Assembly (NCBI GenBank): GCA_014377625.1
Contig: JACMPG010000196.1
Span: 1 to 39,174, forward strand
Source: Spirosoma sp.
Lineage (GTDB): Bacteria; Bacteroidota; Bacteroidia; Cytophagales; Spirosomataceae
Length of the DNA stretch: 39,174 nucleotides
Direction of reading: 5' to 3'
The notes below the pieces were generated by a model. That model was not told the DNA's origin and made no database searches. It was given only the letters and a program-made list of their open reading frames with translations. Below, one piece after another: positions 1-8,454 of this stretch. Made by a program: the position numbers and the translations under genes. Within the stretch, counting starts at the first letter, position 1. Each line of letters starts with the position of its first letter.

Positions 1-35
1 TCGGTCGAACCGACGTTTTTGCTCAATAGGCTCAT
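1..35 (-). CDS. Start of a probable DUF2892 (YgaP-like) small membrane protein, cut by the window edge
   Basis: Only eleven codons are visible, read leftwards from an ATG at 33-35: M-S-L-L-S-K-N-V-G-S-T, with the next codon starting GA. The K-N-V-G-S-T string followed by an Asp/Glu codon matches the usual N-terminus of DUF2892 inner-membrane proteins, which begin with a short cytosolic KNVG(S/T)xDR motif before two membrane helices. It lies 70 bp downstream of the Crp/Fnr gene on the same strand and may be co-transcribed with it. The identification rests on a very short match, so another membrane protein or a spurious frame is possible. Confidence 0.45.
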   Translation of the reverse strand, partial: MSLLSKNVGST

Positions 36-105
36 GTTCGTAGTCGATCACATAAATTAATCAGACAAACGTACGGTACCCCGAAATCTTTATCAGTGAC
101 CTGAG

Positions 106-732
106 TCACTCAGCCAATACCAGACTGATTTTATTACGCGACAAGCTGACCCGGCCCAGCCGCTCCAGCTGTTTCAGCAGCCGCGAAATAACCTCGCGCG
201 AGGTGTTCAGATCACGGGCAATGTCTTCGTGTGTGAGGTACAGATGCCGCCCCCCGGCGAGTTGTGCTTTCTGATCGAGGTAAGCCAGCAGCCGTTCATC
301 CAGTTGCCGAAAAGCTACCGAATCGAGCGTTTGCAGAAGGTCGTCAAAGCGTTTCTGATAGGTCTGGAACACAAACTGGCGCCAGGAATCGTAGCGGCCC
401 ATCCAGTCTTCGGCGCTTTTAATAGGAATCATCAGCACATCGGCCCGTTCTTCCACAACTGCCAGAATAGGGCTGGTATCGCCACTGAGCACACTACTGA
501 TCGATAACGCGCAGGAGTCGGATGGGTTGAGGTAGTAGAGCAGTAACTCACCCGCGTCATCATCGGGACGCATAATTTTGATACTGCCCGACAGTACAAT
601 TGGTATGTACAGCATGGGTTGGCCGGGTTCCATCAGCACGGTACCAGCATCAAACTGCCGGACCTGCGCAACCGCGTCGAGTTCAGCAAGTAATTCCGGC
701 TCGAACGGAAATAGCAATGGGGTATTCATCAT
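106..732 (-). CDS. Crp/Fnr-family transcriptional regulator
   Basis: A 208-residue protein with the two-domain Crp/Fnr plan. Residues ~15-115 form a cyclic-nucleotide-binding-type beta-roll (FDAGTVLMEPGQ, LSGSIKIMR). A long dimerisation helix follows, and residues ~160-205 are a winged HTH (LTHEDIARDLNTSREVISRL) of the Crp type. No Fnr-like N-terminal cysteine cluster is seen, and the cAMP-contact Arg-Ser motif of E. coli Crp is not evident, so the ligand is unknown. Either of two adjacent ATG codons (732 or 729) could be the start. The next gene downstream on this strand may be a DUF2892 membrane protein; the upstream permease gene ends 80 bp away. A short inverted repeat (95-100/105-110) overlaps the stop codon. 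Confidence 0.93.
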   Translation of the reverse strand: MMNTPLLFPFEPELLAELDAVAQVRQFDAGTVLMEPGQPMLYIPIVLSGSIKIMRPDDDAGELLLYYLNPSDSCALSISSVLSGDTSPILAVVEERADVLMIPIKSAEDWMGRYDSWRQFVFQTYQKRFDDLLQTLDSVAFRQLDERLLAYLDQKAQLAGGRHLYLTHEDIARDLNTSREVISRLLKQLERLGRVSLSRNKISLVLAE

Positions 733-812
733 TTAATGGTATGAACGCCAAACGGCCCCCAACAAGTTGCCGGGGACCGTTTGTACCAGATAGGACCAGT
801 AAATACGTTTGC

Positions 813-2315
813 TTACTCTTCAGGGTTATTCAGGTTGCTGTGTTTCCGGCTGTACAGGAAGTACACGGCTAGGCCCACAATACCCCAGATTACAAAGGTT
901 ATCTTGGTGTCGGTACGCAGGTTCCACATCAGGTACAGATTAGCCAGAATACCCAGCGTGGCAACGACGGGCAGAGCCGGTGTTCTGTACGGACGAGCCA
1001 GATTTGGCTCCCGAACGCGCAGTAGCCACACAGCTCCGCAGATCATGGCAAAGGCAAACAGCGTACCTGAACTGGTCAACTGCGATACTTTGTCGATGGG
1101 TGTAACGGCGGCTACCATAGAGACGATAGCCCCTACGAAAATCGTACTCTTCCAGGGCGTTTTAAACTTTGGATGGATCGCGGCAAACAAACCGCGCGGC
1201 AGTAGACCGTCTTTAGCCATACCAAGGAAAATACGGGTTTGCCCCAGCATCATCACCAGCATGACTGACGTCAGGCCACCAATGGCCGCAATCGTAATCA
1301 GATATACCGACCAGGTCAGTCCCACATCGGCAAATGCCTGCGCCACAGGTGCTTTCAAATCCATTTGCTGGTAGGGTACCATACCCGTCAGCACCAGCGA
1401 TACCAGAATGTACAACGTCGTACAGATAATGAGCGACGCGATAATGGCAAATGGAACGTCTTTGGTTGGGTTGATAGCCTCACCCGCCTGCGTCGATACA
1501 GCATCAAAGCCGATATAGGCAAAGAAAACGATACCAGCCGCCGTAACAACCCCACTGAAACCGAAGTGAGTCTGACCTGTTTCGTCAACTACCGGGGGTG
1601 GAATAAAGGGCGTCCAGTTAGCCACATCAACATAGAACGATCCGGCAATGATGACGAAAATAACCGTAGCTACCTTTATAATGACGATTATGTTGTTGGT
1701 ACTGGCCGCTTCTTTGATGCCCTTCACCAGAATGTACGTAACCACCCATACGATAAGCAAAGCGGGCAGATTGATGGCAAAACTGAAATCAGGCACTGCC
1801 TGCCCAGCCGCCCGCATGATCTCCGCCTTTTCCTGCGCCGTAACGGGGTCGTTCATGAGCCAGACCGGCGGCTCAACGTGAAACAGATGCAGGAACTTCT
1901 CGAAATAACCCGACCAGCTAACGGCTACGGTGGTGGCCCCCATCATGTATTCCAGAATCAGGTTCCAGCCAATAAGCCAGGCAAATAACTCCCCGACGGT
2001 ACCGTACGAATACGCATACGCCGACCCCTCAACAGGTAAAATCGATGCAAATTCAGCGTAGCAAAGAGCGGCAAACGTACAGGCAATACCCGCAAAGATA
2101 AACGCCAGGGCCAGGGCCGGGCCAGCCCATTCATTGGCGGCAATGCCGGTTAAGACAAAAATACCACCGCCAATGACAGCTCCAATGCCCAGCGACGTCA
2201 GGCCCCAGCGAGTCAGTACGCGCTTGAGTTCACTCTTCTGCATGTCAGCCGCGTATGCCGATAACGGCTTTTTGCGCATGACACTCATGTTAACGTGTTT
2301 CTGTTTCGATTCCAT
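813..2315 (-). CDS. APC-superfamily amino acid permease (cationic amino acid transporter type)
   Basis: A 500-residue polytopic inner-membrane transporter with about twelve hydrophobic segments. The first helix carries the APC substrate-site glycine motif (GAVIGGGIFVLTG), followed by the CAT/YfnA-type signature around GSAYAYSYGTVGELFAWLIGWNLILEY and, mid-protein, FFAYIGFDAVSTQAGE. Length and motifs fit the amino acid:proton symporters of the cationic amino acid transporter subfamily; the actual substrate cannot be read from sequence. The ATG at 2313-2315 gives the usual ~30-residue cytosolic N-terminus. A -7-like element (TATCTTTC on the minus strand, 2381-2388) lies ~65 bp upstream of the start. 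SecDF lies upstream on the same strand, separated by a large inverted repeat, so it is probably a separate transcription unit. Confidence 0.92.
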   Translation of the reverse strand: MESKQKHVNMSVMRKKPLSAYAADMQKSELKRVLTRWGLTSLGIGAVIGGGIFVLTGIAANEWAGPALALAFIFAGIACTFAALCYAEFASILPVEGSAYAYSYGTVGELFAWLIGWNLILEYMMGATTVAVSWSGYFEKFLHLFHVEPPVWLMNDPVTAQEKAEIMRAAGQAVPDFSFAINLPALLIVWVVTYILVKGIKEAASTNNIIVIIKVATVIFVIIAGSFYVDVANWTPFIPPPVVDETGQTHFGFSGVVTAAGIVFFAYIGFDAVSTQAGEAINPTKDVPFAIIASLIICTTLYILVSLVLTGMVPYQQMDLKAPVAQAFADVGLTWSVYLITIAAIGGLTSVMLVMMLGQTRIFLGMAKDGLLPRGLFAAIHPKFKTPWKSTIFVGAIVSMVAAVTPIDKVSQLTSSGTLFAFAMICGAVWLLRVREPNLARPYRTPALPVVATLGILANLYLMWNLRTDTKITFVIWGIVGLAVYFLYSRKHSNLNNPEE

Positions 2316-2380
2316 GTAGAAAAAGTATTCAGTTTGGCATTAAGGTAGTTTAGAGAAATTTTATTTGGTTATCGAGTGGC

Positions 2381-2388
2381 GAAAGATA
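2381..2388 (-). promoter_or_regulatory. Possible -7 promoter element for the amino acid permease
   Basis: Read on the minus strand this is TATCTTTC, matching the Bacteroidota -7 consensus TAnnTTTG at all fixed positions except the last. It sits 65 bp upstream of the permease ATG. No TTG-type -33 element is visible at 19-21 nt upstream, where a 20-bp palindrome arm lies instead, so the call is weak. Confidence 0.3.
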
Positions 2389-2396
2389 CGAATATT

Positions 2397-2466
2397 AATG
2401 AGTGAATGAGTGAATACCTCCGACGTCATACTATCGGCGTCAGCAATATTCACTCATTCACTCATT
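2397..2466. terminator. 20-bp perfect inverted repeat downstream of secDF, built from octamer repeats
   Basis: Arms 2397-2416 and 2447-2466 are perfectly complementary over 20 bp with a 30-nt loop. Each arm contains two tandem copies of an octamer (GAGTGAAT on the left, ATTCACTC on the right). The right arm ends 2 nt before the secDF stop codon (2469-2471), so on the minus strand the hairpin would form immediately after secDF. It could end or stabilise the secDF transcript, although there is no clear U-tract. A repeat element is the alternative. Confidence 0.55.
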
Positions 2467-2468
2467 GA

Positions 2469-5400
2469 TTACGACTGCGAAGGCCGGATCAGCGGCTTCT
2501 TGTCTTTCTTCTCTTTTTTGGTAGCCGTAAACTCTTCCGGAGTGGCTGGGTTGGCGTCAGTGAAGTCGGTAGGGACGGCGTCGAAGCCAGTTTTCTTCTC
2601 CACTTTAGCCGTGGTGACAGCCGTATCTTCATTGGCCTTATCGCGGCTCAGAGAATCGACCACAATCGGCGTAGCCACGAACAGCGACGAGTACGTACCA
2701 ACAATTACGCCGATCAGCATCGCAAACGAGAAGCCCCGGATGGTTTCGCCCCCAAACAGGAACAGTACCAGTAGCACCAGAATCGTGGAGAAACCTGTTA
2801 CCGCCGTGCGGCTCAGCGTACTATTCAGCGCGTTATTAATAATGGTCGGGATGCTCTCTTTCTTGCCTTTGTTGTCGTTCAGGTACTCGCGCACCCGGTC
2901 AAACACCACTACGGTATCGTTCATTGAATACCCCATAATCGTCAGCAAGGCACCCACAAACGCCTGGTCAATGTCGAGCGAGAAAGGAAGCCAGCCGTTG
3001 AAGATCGTGAACACGGCCAGAATGACCAGCACATCGTGGAACAGGGCCACCACCGCACCGTAGCCAAAGGCCAGCCGCTTAAACCGGATCAGGATGTAGA
3101 CGAACACCACCGCTACGGCCAGCAGAATGGACCAGATGGCCGACGTCAGGATGTCATACGCAATGGTAGGTCCCACCTTCTGAGAACTTTCAATGCGGGC
3201 CGGATTGCCTTTGATACTGCTCAGGCCTTTGTAGATAGCTGTTTCGGCCTGTTTGTCGGCACCGCGCGAGTTGTCGTCAATCAGGTAAGGCGTCGTCAGT
3301 TTCACCTGGTTTGAGCCAATACCCGTACCGCCGTAGGTTTTCACTTCGGGCGCGGCACCCAGCACCGGCGTCAGGGCCGAGCGAATCTCATCGGTATTGA
3401 CCGCCTTCTCAAAGCGTACCACATACGAACGGCCACCTTTAAAATCGACACCCAGACCAAAGCCTTTGAAAATAGCCGAAATCAGACCCAGACCAATGAT
3501 AATGGACGAGATCGTGTAGTACGTCTTCCGGCGCGATACGAAATCGAAGTTCGAGTCGGCAAACAGCGACGTAGCTAATTTGGAGGTAAAGCTCAGCGTT
3601 TTGCCATTGCGGATGTAATACTCCAGAATGAGCCGGGTAATGAAGATAGCCGCAAATAACGACGTCAGGATACCGATGATCAGCGTCGTGGCAAAACCCA
3701 GAATCAGACCTGTACCGAACACAAACAGGATAATACCCGTCAAAAACGTCGTTACGTTCGAGTCGATGATGGACGACAGCGCGTTCTTGAAACCATCGGA
3801 AACGGCGGTTTTGAAGCCTTTTCCTTCAGCCAGTTCCTCTTTGATACGCTCAAAGATCAGGACGTTGGCATCCACTGCCATACCAATCGAGAGCACGATA
3901 CCGGCAATACCCGGCATGGTCAGTACGGCACCGAGCGAGGCCATAACGCCCAGCAGAAAAAACAGGTTGACAAACAGGGCCAAATCGGCGATGAGCCCGG
4001 CACGGTTGTAGTAGAACACCACGAAAATCAGCACCAGAATAATACCAATGATGGACGACAGCACCCCGGCGTTTACAGCCTCCGAACCCAGTGTGGCACC
4101 TACTACGCTCTCTTCCACAATATTAGTAGGAGCAGGCAGCTTACCGGCCTTCAGGACGTTGGCAAGGTCTTTAGTCTCTTCGATGGTGAAGTTGCCGGAA
4201 ATGCTCGACCGCCCGTTCGGAATCTCGTTCTGTACGTTTGGCGCGGTATACACCAGGTTATCGAGCAGAATAGCGACCGGACGGCTAATGTTAGCAGCCG
4301 TCAGATTTTTCCACTTTCGGGCACCGTCGGTGTTCATATTCATGGTCACCTCCGGGCGGCCCCGGTCGTCATAATCGCTCGTAGCATCGGTAATCACGTC
4401 GCCTTCCAGCGGAGCGCGGCCACCGGGTTTCTTCAGGAAGAAAATGGGTAGAATTTCCTTACCATCGGTCGTTTTGAATGACTTACGGTCCCAGGCGAAA
4501 AACACATCGGCGGGGAACAGGCCGCGTACTTCGGGTGCGTTCAGCACGTCGTTAGCGCGGGCGGTATCACGCAGATAAACGCCCAGTTGATCCTGACCTA
4601 CGGGCAGAAACAATTGCGTCAGTGCCGTACCAGCAGCCGTATCGGCAGCGGCTTTACCGGTCGAATCGGTAGTTTTCTTCGCCAGTTGCGAAGCTAGGCT
4701 ATTATCGGTGGCGGCAGTGCCGGTAGCGGGGGCAGTAGCTGCGGTGGCTTTACGCTCTGTTTCCTGACGCAGCAGATAAGCACCCATGCCTTCGAGGGCA
4801 GGGGCCAGTTCGTTCAGGCGATAGACTTCGGTAAACTCCAGTTTGGCCGCGCCCGTCAGCAGGCGACGAATACGATCCGGGTTTTCAACGCCCGGCAGTT
4901 CAATCTGAATCCGGCCCGAACCCGGCAACCGCTGCAAATTGGGATTAGCCACGCCGAACTTATCCACGCGGGCCTGAATGACCTGATACGCACGGGCAAC
5001 GGCACCTTCTACTTCAGTAGTCAGCATTTTCTTTACCTCCGTGTCCGTCGACTGGTAGTTGATCTTGCTGCGGTTGGCACTCGTAGCGAAAATGGTAGCC
5101 AGCTTAGTATCAGGAGCCAGCTTTTTGAAGTTGCCGACAAACAGATCAACAAAGCTGGTACTACTTGTCTTCTGATCTTCCAGCGACTGCTTGATGGCGT
5201 CGTTAAACTTCGGATCACGGTTATTACCCGACAGCGAACGCAGTACGTCGGAAGGCGACACTTCCAGCACCACGTGCATACCACCCTGAAGGTCGAGACC
5301 CAGACCCAGCTCTCGCTCGGTTACTTCCTGAAGCGTACTACCCAGATAAACCGGCTCTTTCCAGAGTGAGTCTAAGTAATGCTGCTTTTTGTCGCGGTCA

Positions 5401-5537
5401 ACCTGACCCTGCTTGTTAGTGCCATAGGCTTCGGCATCAGCCTTGATGCTGCGAGCCACGAAGGTGAACGACAGGAAATAAAGGCAGATAGCGGCCAGTA
5501 CACCCGTCAGAATTAGAATTCCGGTTCTGTTTTGCAT
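2469..5537 (-). CDS. secDF: Fused protein translocase subunit SecDF
   Basis: A 1022-residue inner-membrane protein in which SecD and SecF are joined, as is usual in Bacteroidota. It uses the proton gradient to help pull secreted proteins through the SecYEG channel. Residue ~10-28 is TM1. The SecD periplasmic domain starts with GLGLDLQGG (~78-86), and the SecD membrane half holds the GMAVDANVLIFERIKEEL motif. The SecF half begins near GLGVDFKGG and carries MNDTVVVFDRVREYL. A low-complexity Ala/Thr/Ser-rich insertion sits at ~265-305 of the first periplasmic domain. The C-terminal ~60 residues are a charged, Lys-rich cytosolic tail. The ATG at 5535-5537 gives a proper first membrane anchor. It appears monocistronic, with inverted repeats flanking both sides. 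Confidence 0.97.
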   Translation of the reverse strand: MQNRTGILILTGVLAAICLYFLSFTFVARSIKADAEAYGTNKQGQVDRDKKQHYLDSLWKEPVYLGSTLQEVTERELGLGLDLQGGMHVVLEVSPSDVLRSLSGNNRDPKFNDAIKQSLEDQKTSSTSFVDLFVGNFKKLAPDTKLATIFATSANRSKINYQSTDTEVKKMLTTEVEGAVARAYQVIQARVDKFGVANPNLQRLPGSGRIQIELPGVENPDRIRRLLTGAAKLEFTEVYRLNELAPALEGMGAYLLRQETERKATAATAPATGTAATDNSLASQLAKKTTDSTGKAAADTAAGTALTQLFLPVGQDQLGVYLRDTARANDVLNAPEVRGLFPADVFFAWDRKSFKTTDGKEILPIFFLKKPGGRAPLEGDVITDATSDYDDRGRPEVTMNMNTDGARKWKNLTAANISRPVAILLDNLVYTAPNVQNEIPNGRSSISGNFTIEETKDLANVLKAGKLPAPTNIVEESVVGATLGSEAVNAGVLSSIIGIILVLIFVVFYYNRAGLIADLALFVNLFFLLGVMASLGAVLTMPGIAGIVLSIGMAVDANVLIFERIKEELAEGKGFKTAVSDGFKNALSSIIDSNVTTFLTGIILFVFGTGLILGFATTLIIGILTSLFAAIFITRLILEYYIRNGKTLSFTSKLATSLFADSNFDFVSRRKTYYTISSIIIGLGLISAIFKGFGLGVDFKGGRSYVVRFEKAVNTDEIRSALTPVLGAAPEVKTYGGTGIGSNQVKLTTPYLIDDNSRGADKQAETAIYKGLSSIKGNPARIESSQKVGPTIAYDILTSAIWSILLAVAVVFVYILIRFKRLAFGYGAVVALFHDVLVILAVFTIFNGWLPFSLDIDQAFVGALLTIMGYSMNDTVVVFDRVREYLNDNKGKKESIPTIINNALNSTLSRTAVTGFSTILVLLVLFLFGGETIRGFSFAMLIGVIVGTYSSLFVATPIVVDSLSRDKANEDTAVTTAKVEKKTGFDAVPTDFTDANPATPEEFTATKKEKKDKKPLIRPSQS

Positions 5538-5635
5538 TGTTGTACGAACGGACCCGTGGCCCGCTCAGAAGAAATAAAAATTTGAATTGGAAAGTCTTGA
5601 CCGGTACAGTCGGTCAGGGAAATGTTTCTCAGTCC

Positions 5636-5684
5636 TTTGTTGTCATTTGTAGCGAAGCAATCAGTGACAACAAATGACAACAAA
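5636..5684. terminator. 15-bp perfect inverted repeat directly after the small membrane protein gene
   Basis: Arms 5636-5650 (TTTGTTGTCATTTGT) and 5670-5684 are perfect complements with a 19-nt loop. The right arm abuts the stop codon of the minus-strand gene ending at 5685, so the hairpin would form as soon as that transcript leaves the coding region. It probably acts as terminator or 3' stabiliser and separates this gene from secDF. Confidence 0.5.
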
Positions 5685-6077
5685 TTAAGGGGCGTTGGGC
5701 GCGATAGCGTGGCCGAAAACGTGCCGGAAATACGAGAAGAAGTAATGCGGGAGGGTAAAATGCCGAAGCAACGGAACGCTTAACAGCAGAAGAATCAGCA
5801 GCGTTGGCGCGGGCAACAGGAATACGGTCTGGTTGCCACAGTCGATTGTAATGGCCGGGGCCGCAACGGCCTCAAAGCCAGCCGCACTTAATTTGGTTTC
5901 GTCCTGATGTGCACCCTGCGTCTTGCCCGATTTGGCCGCGTGTTGGGCAACGGCCTTCGCTTTGGTTGCTGCCGCCTGTTTGTACGCCAGCCCGCCAGGA
6001 CTCCAAACTGCCGTAAACAGTAACAGAGATGCCAGCAGCAGACCTGAAAGACGATGGATGACGCGCGGATGATTCAT
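5685..6077 (-). CDS. Small membrane protein of unknown function
   Basis: A 130-residue protein if started at the ATG at 6075-6077; an in-frame upstream start would add 31 residues without signal-peptide character. Residues ~10-32 form a hydrophobic, signal-like segment, then comes an Ala/Lys-rich hydrophilic stretch, a single Cys (TIDCGNQTVF), a strong hydrophobic segment (LLPAPTLLILLLLSVPLL) and an aromatic tail ending FGHAIAPNAP. I recognise no domain. It is divergent from nadC, and the spacer contains a palindromic element. Function cannot be inferred. Confidence 0.65.
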   Translation of the reverse strand: MNHPRVIHRLSGLLLASLLLFTAVWSPGGLAYKQAAATKAKAVAQHAAKSGKTQGAHQDETKLSAAGFEAVAAPAITIDCGNQTVFLLPAPTLLILLLLSVPLLRHFTLPHYFFSYFRHVFGHAIAPNAP

Positions 6078-6144
6078 AATTTTCCTTAGCGGACGACAAA
6101 TTTCGTACCATTTTCGGAGATAGGCAATAGGTAATGGTACGCGA

Positions 6145-6217
6145 ATGACACAGATGTGATAGATTATCACTGATCTTCTCTTTTCTTATCAGCGAAAATC
6201 CGCAACATCTGTGTCAT
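6145..6217. repeat. Palindromic REP-like element between divergent genes
   Basis: Outer arms 6145-6157 (ATGACACAGATGT) and 6205-6217 are perfectly complementary over 13 bp. Two smaller inverted repeats nest inside: GTGATA/TATCAC and CTGAT/ATCAG. The sequence around the right arm (ATCTGTGTCATCC) resembles short dispersed palindromes that I associate with intergenic regions of Bacteroidota genomes; this is from memory and unverified. It lies between the small membrane protein gene and nadC, which diverge. Confidence 0.45.
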
Positions 6218-6248
6218 CCACGTTCTATTTAGTCCCAACTTTACACCT

Positions 6249-7097
6249 ATGAACCTGACCGAATTTATCCGCTTAGCCCTTGCCGAAGACGTTGGCGATG
6301 GCGACCATACATCGCTCTCTACCATTCCTGCCGATGCGCAGAAACGGGCGCGTCTGCTCGTAAAAGAGTCCGGTATCCTGGCGGGCGTAGAGGTGGCCAA
6401 CGCTATTTTCGCCGAAGTCGATCCAACGCTCGTAGTCAATGTGCTGATGAATGACGGGGCTGCTATCAAACCCGGCGACGTGGTACTGACCGTAAGCGGC
6501 AACGCCCGTAACATTCTGACCGCCGAACGGCTGGTGTTGAACTGTATGCAGCGTATGAGCGGCATTGCCACCCATACCCGCCAATTGGTAAACCTGCTCG
6601 AAGGCACCCGCACCCAACTCCTGGATACTCGAAAAACGACGCCTAACTTCCGCATCTGCGAGAAAATGGCCACTAAAATTGGTGGGGCTGTCAATCATCG
6701 CTTCGGGCTATACGATATGATTCTCATTAAAGACAATCACGTCGATTACGCGGGTGGTATCGAAGCCGCCATCACCAAAGCTGTTACGTATTTAAAGGAA
6801 ACGGGTCGGCAACTGCGCATCGAAATCGAAACCCGCAACCGCGCTGAAGTGGAAGAAGTATTACAGGTTGGTCAGTCTGACGCGACCCGGGTCGATGTGA
6901 TTTTGCTGGATAATTTTTCGCCCGACGGTACCCGCGACATGGTGCGGCTCATCAATAGTCGGTTCACTACCGAAGCATCGGGCGGTATCGACGAAACCAA
7001 CCTCCGCGCCTACGCCGAAACCGGCGTCGATTTCATCTCGTCCGGCGCCCTGACCCATCAGGTTAAAAGCCTGGATTTGAGTTTGAAAGCGTATTGA
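6249..7097 (+). CDS. nadC: Nicotinate-nucleotide pyrophosphorylase (carboxylating)
   Basis: A 282-residue quinolinate phosphoribosyltransferase. It converts quinolinate and PRPP to nicotinate mononucleotide, CO2 and pyrophosphate in de novo NAD synthesis. Family motifs are intact: DTRKT at 126-130, NHRFGLYD at 149-156, KDNH at 161-164, the EIETR barrel strand, VDVILLDNF, and ISSGALTH near the C-terminus. Length is normal for the hexameric/dimeric bacterial enzyme. nadA and nadB are not adjacent. The ATG at 6249 matches the family N-terminus. The gene stands alone and ends in a strong bidirectional hairpin. Confidence 0.97.
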   Translation: MNLTEFIRLALAEDVGDGDHTSLSTIPADAQKRARLLVKESGILAGVEVANAIFAEVDPTLVVNVLMNDGAAIKPGDVVLTVSGNARNILTAERLVLNCMQRMSGIATHTRQLVNLLEGTRTQLLDTRKTTPNFRICEKMATKIGGAVNHRFGLYDMILIKDNHVDYAGGIEAAITKAVTYLKETGRQLRIEIETRNRAEVEEVLQVGQSDATRVDVILLDNFSPDGTRDMVRLINSRFTTEASGGIDETNLRAYAETGVDFISSGALTHQVKSLDLSLKAY

Positions 7098-7151
7098 TTT
7101 TCTGTCATGCTTCCTTCCGCACCGGCGGACCGGTCAGCATGACAGAAAATC
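7096..7151. terminator. 16-bp perfect inverted repeat, bidirectional terminator or REP-like element
   Basis: Arms 7096-7111 (GATTTTCTGTCATGCT) and 7136-7151 are perfect complements with a 24-nt loop that is itself GC-rich and partly palindromic (ACCGG/CCGGT). It lies between the convergent nadC and serine hydrolase genes, and the outer arm gives a U-run in both directions, as expected of a bidirectional terminator. The GTCATGCT core recurs in the repeat at 17875-17974. Confidence 0.7.
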
Positions 7152-7170
7152 TTGTTTAGGATACTCAAGC

Positions 7171-8454
7171 TCAATTGTCCACATCTTTTACTGTTGGCCG
7201 GTCGTCGTTCACTCGTTTCTCGTAGTTGATCTTGAAGCGGCTCAGGTCAGGTACGTATCGGCGTTTTCGGGTCAGTTCATGCTGATAAATGGTCTGGCCT
7301 AACTGGTACATGAAGGGTTCGCCAATGCTGTCGATGTCGTATTTGTCATCGTTCAGAATACCGTCGCTATTCACGTAGATTGTGGCGGTCAGCATGTATT
7401 CGACCTTGTTTTTAAAGTCTACTACATACGATGCATCGGTCAGGAAACCGTATGCCCAGCCTACCTTATTGAACACCCGAACGCCCTCCGGCAAATTGTG
7501 GTGCAGGCTGTCCATAAAAAAGAACTTTACGTAGCTATCATAGTACTGCTTCGCGTCGTATTTTGGATAGTTGGTCTCGCCGGGAAACTGCGACATATAC
7601 TGCATCAGAAACCGGTAATCGTCGGTGGTCAGGCCGAACCGTTGCTTTCTGGGTACGGATTCAGGAAACAGCGTAGCCTTCAGAATCTGTTGCAGCGTTT
7701 CGAGCGGCATTTTGTTGCGGCCCGTAAAATCGAACGGCTTATGAATCAGGCTATCACCGGCGTAATGACCAATACCGAGCGTATCGACGCGCCGGGCATC
7801 AAACGGATCAGGATTGTAAGCGGGCGGTTGGGCATATAGTAGCGTTTCGTCGGGATTAATGAACCGGACGGGGTTTGTATGCCGATTTTCATCGGGACTC
7901 ATCCTGACAAAGCGATGGGTGATGCGCGTGTCTACGTAACCCATACCGTGTAGCTGTCGGTTAATGGTCTGTTGTCCCATAAACTCATACATCCGGCTAT
8001 ACGGGTCGTTTTCGCTGACCAGCATCGCTTTACGAATCAGGTGCGCTACCGACGGATAACCACTTTCGGCAGTCTTATCATGCCACTCTTTAGTTTGTTT
8101 ACTATACGCACTATCGAACTGCATGGCCGTAAATTTCGTCACGCCGGGTTGCTTCATTCGGTTGATTTTTTCCAGCGATAACAGCGCAAGGGGTAGCTTG
8201 ACGGTTGAGGCCGGATTGAAATATTCCGTACTATCAACCCGGTAGTAGTAATTGGTGAACGTGGGTTTATTGGCTTTATCGCGGTCAATTCGGGTGTAGA
8301 TAACTTGCAGCCGATGCCGGTCTGAATGACGCAACACGGCCCGAAAAATCGGATTTTGATTGGTAGCCAGCAATTTACCGAGCAGACTATCGGTTCGCGG
8401 TTGCCCGTAACCGATAGTCAATCCAAATGAAAAGGCAAAGGTCAGCAACTTCAT
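7171..8454 (-). CDS. Secreted serine hydrolase, class A beta-lactamase-like fold
   Basis: A 427-residue protein with an N-terminal signal-like segment (residues 1-18, ending near GYGQ). It carries the three active-site elements of penicillin-recognising serine enzymes: S83-T-V-K86 (SxxK, nucleophile and base), S148-E-N150 (SDN-type loop) and K330-V-G (KTG-type). The arrangement fits the beta-lactamase2 family, but the insertion-rich middle and the variant SEN and KVG motifs do not mark it as a drug-resistance enzyme; a peptidoglycan-related or other hydrolase is equally possible. Its ATG overlaps the stop of nth by 4 nt (ATGA), so the two are translationally coupled. Confidence 0.82.
   Translation of the reverse strand: MKLLTFAFSFGLTIGYGQPRTDSLLGKLLATNQNPIFRAVLRHSDRHRLQVIYTRIDRDKANKPTFTNYYYRVDSTEYFNPASTVKLPLALLSLEKINRMKQPGVTKFTAMQFDSAYSKQTKEWHDKTAESGYPSVAHLIRKAMLVSENDPYSRMYEFMGQQTINRQLHGMGYVDTRITHRFVRMSPDENRHTNPVRFINPDETLLYAQPPAYNPDPFDARRVDTLGIGHYAGDSLIHKPFDFTGRNKMPLETLQQILKATLFPESVPRKQRFGLTTDDYRFLMQYMSQFPGETNYPKYDAKQYYDSYVKFFFMDSLHHNLPEGVRVFNKVGWAYGFLTDASYVVDFKNKVEYMLTATIYVNSDGILNDDKYDIDSIGEPFMYQLGQTIYQHELTRKRRYVPDLSRFKINYEKRVNDDRPTVKDVDN

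Noticed and set aside
95-110. 6-bp inverted repeat over the stop codon of the Crp/Fnr gene, considered as a terminator
   Set aside because: The stem is short, has only a 4-nt loop, and no U-run follows on the minus strand.
4690-4760. Low-complexity Ala/Thr repeats in secDF, considered as a possible frameshift or variable repeat
   Set aside because: The frame is continuous, the codons are not identical repeats, and linker insertions in this periplasmic region are compatible with a working SecDF.
7171-8454. Calling the serine hydrolase an antibiotic-resistance beta-lactamase
   Set aside because: The SxxK motif is present but the SDN and KTG positions are variant and the protein is much longer than class A beta-lactamases; sequence alone does not support resistance.
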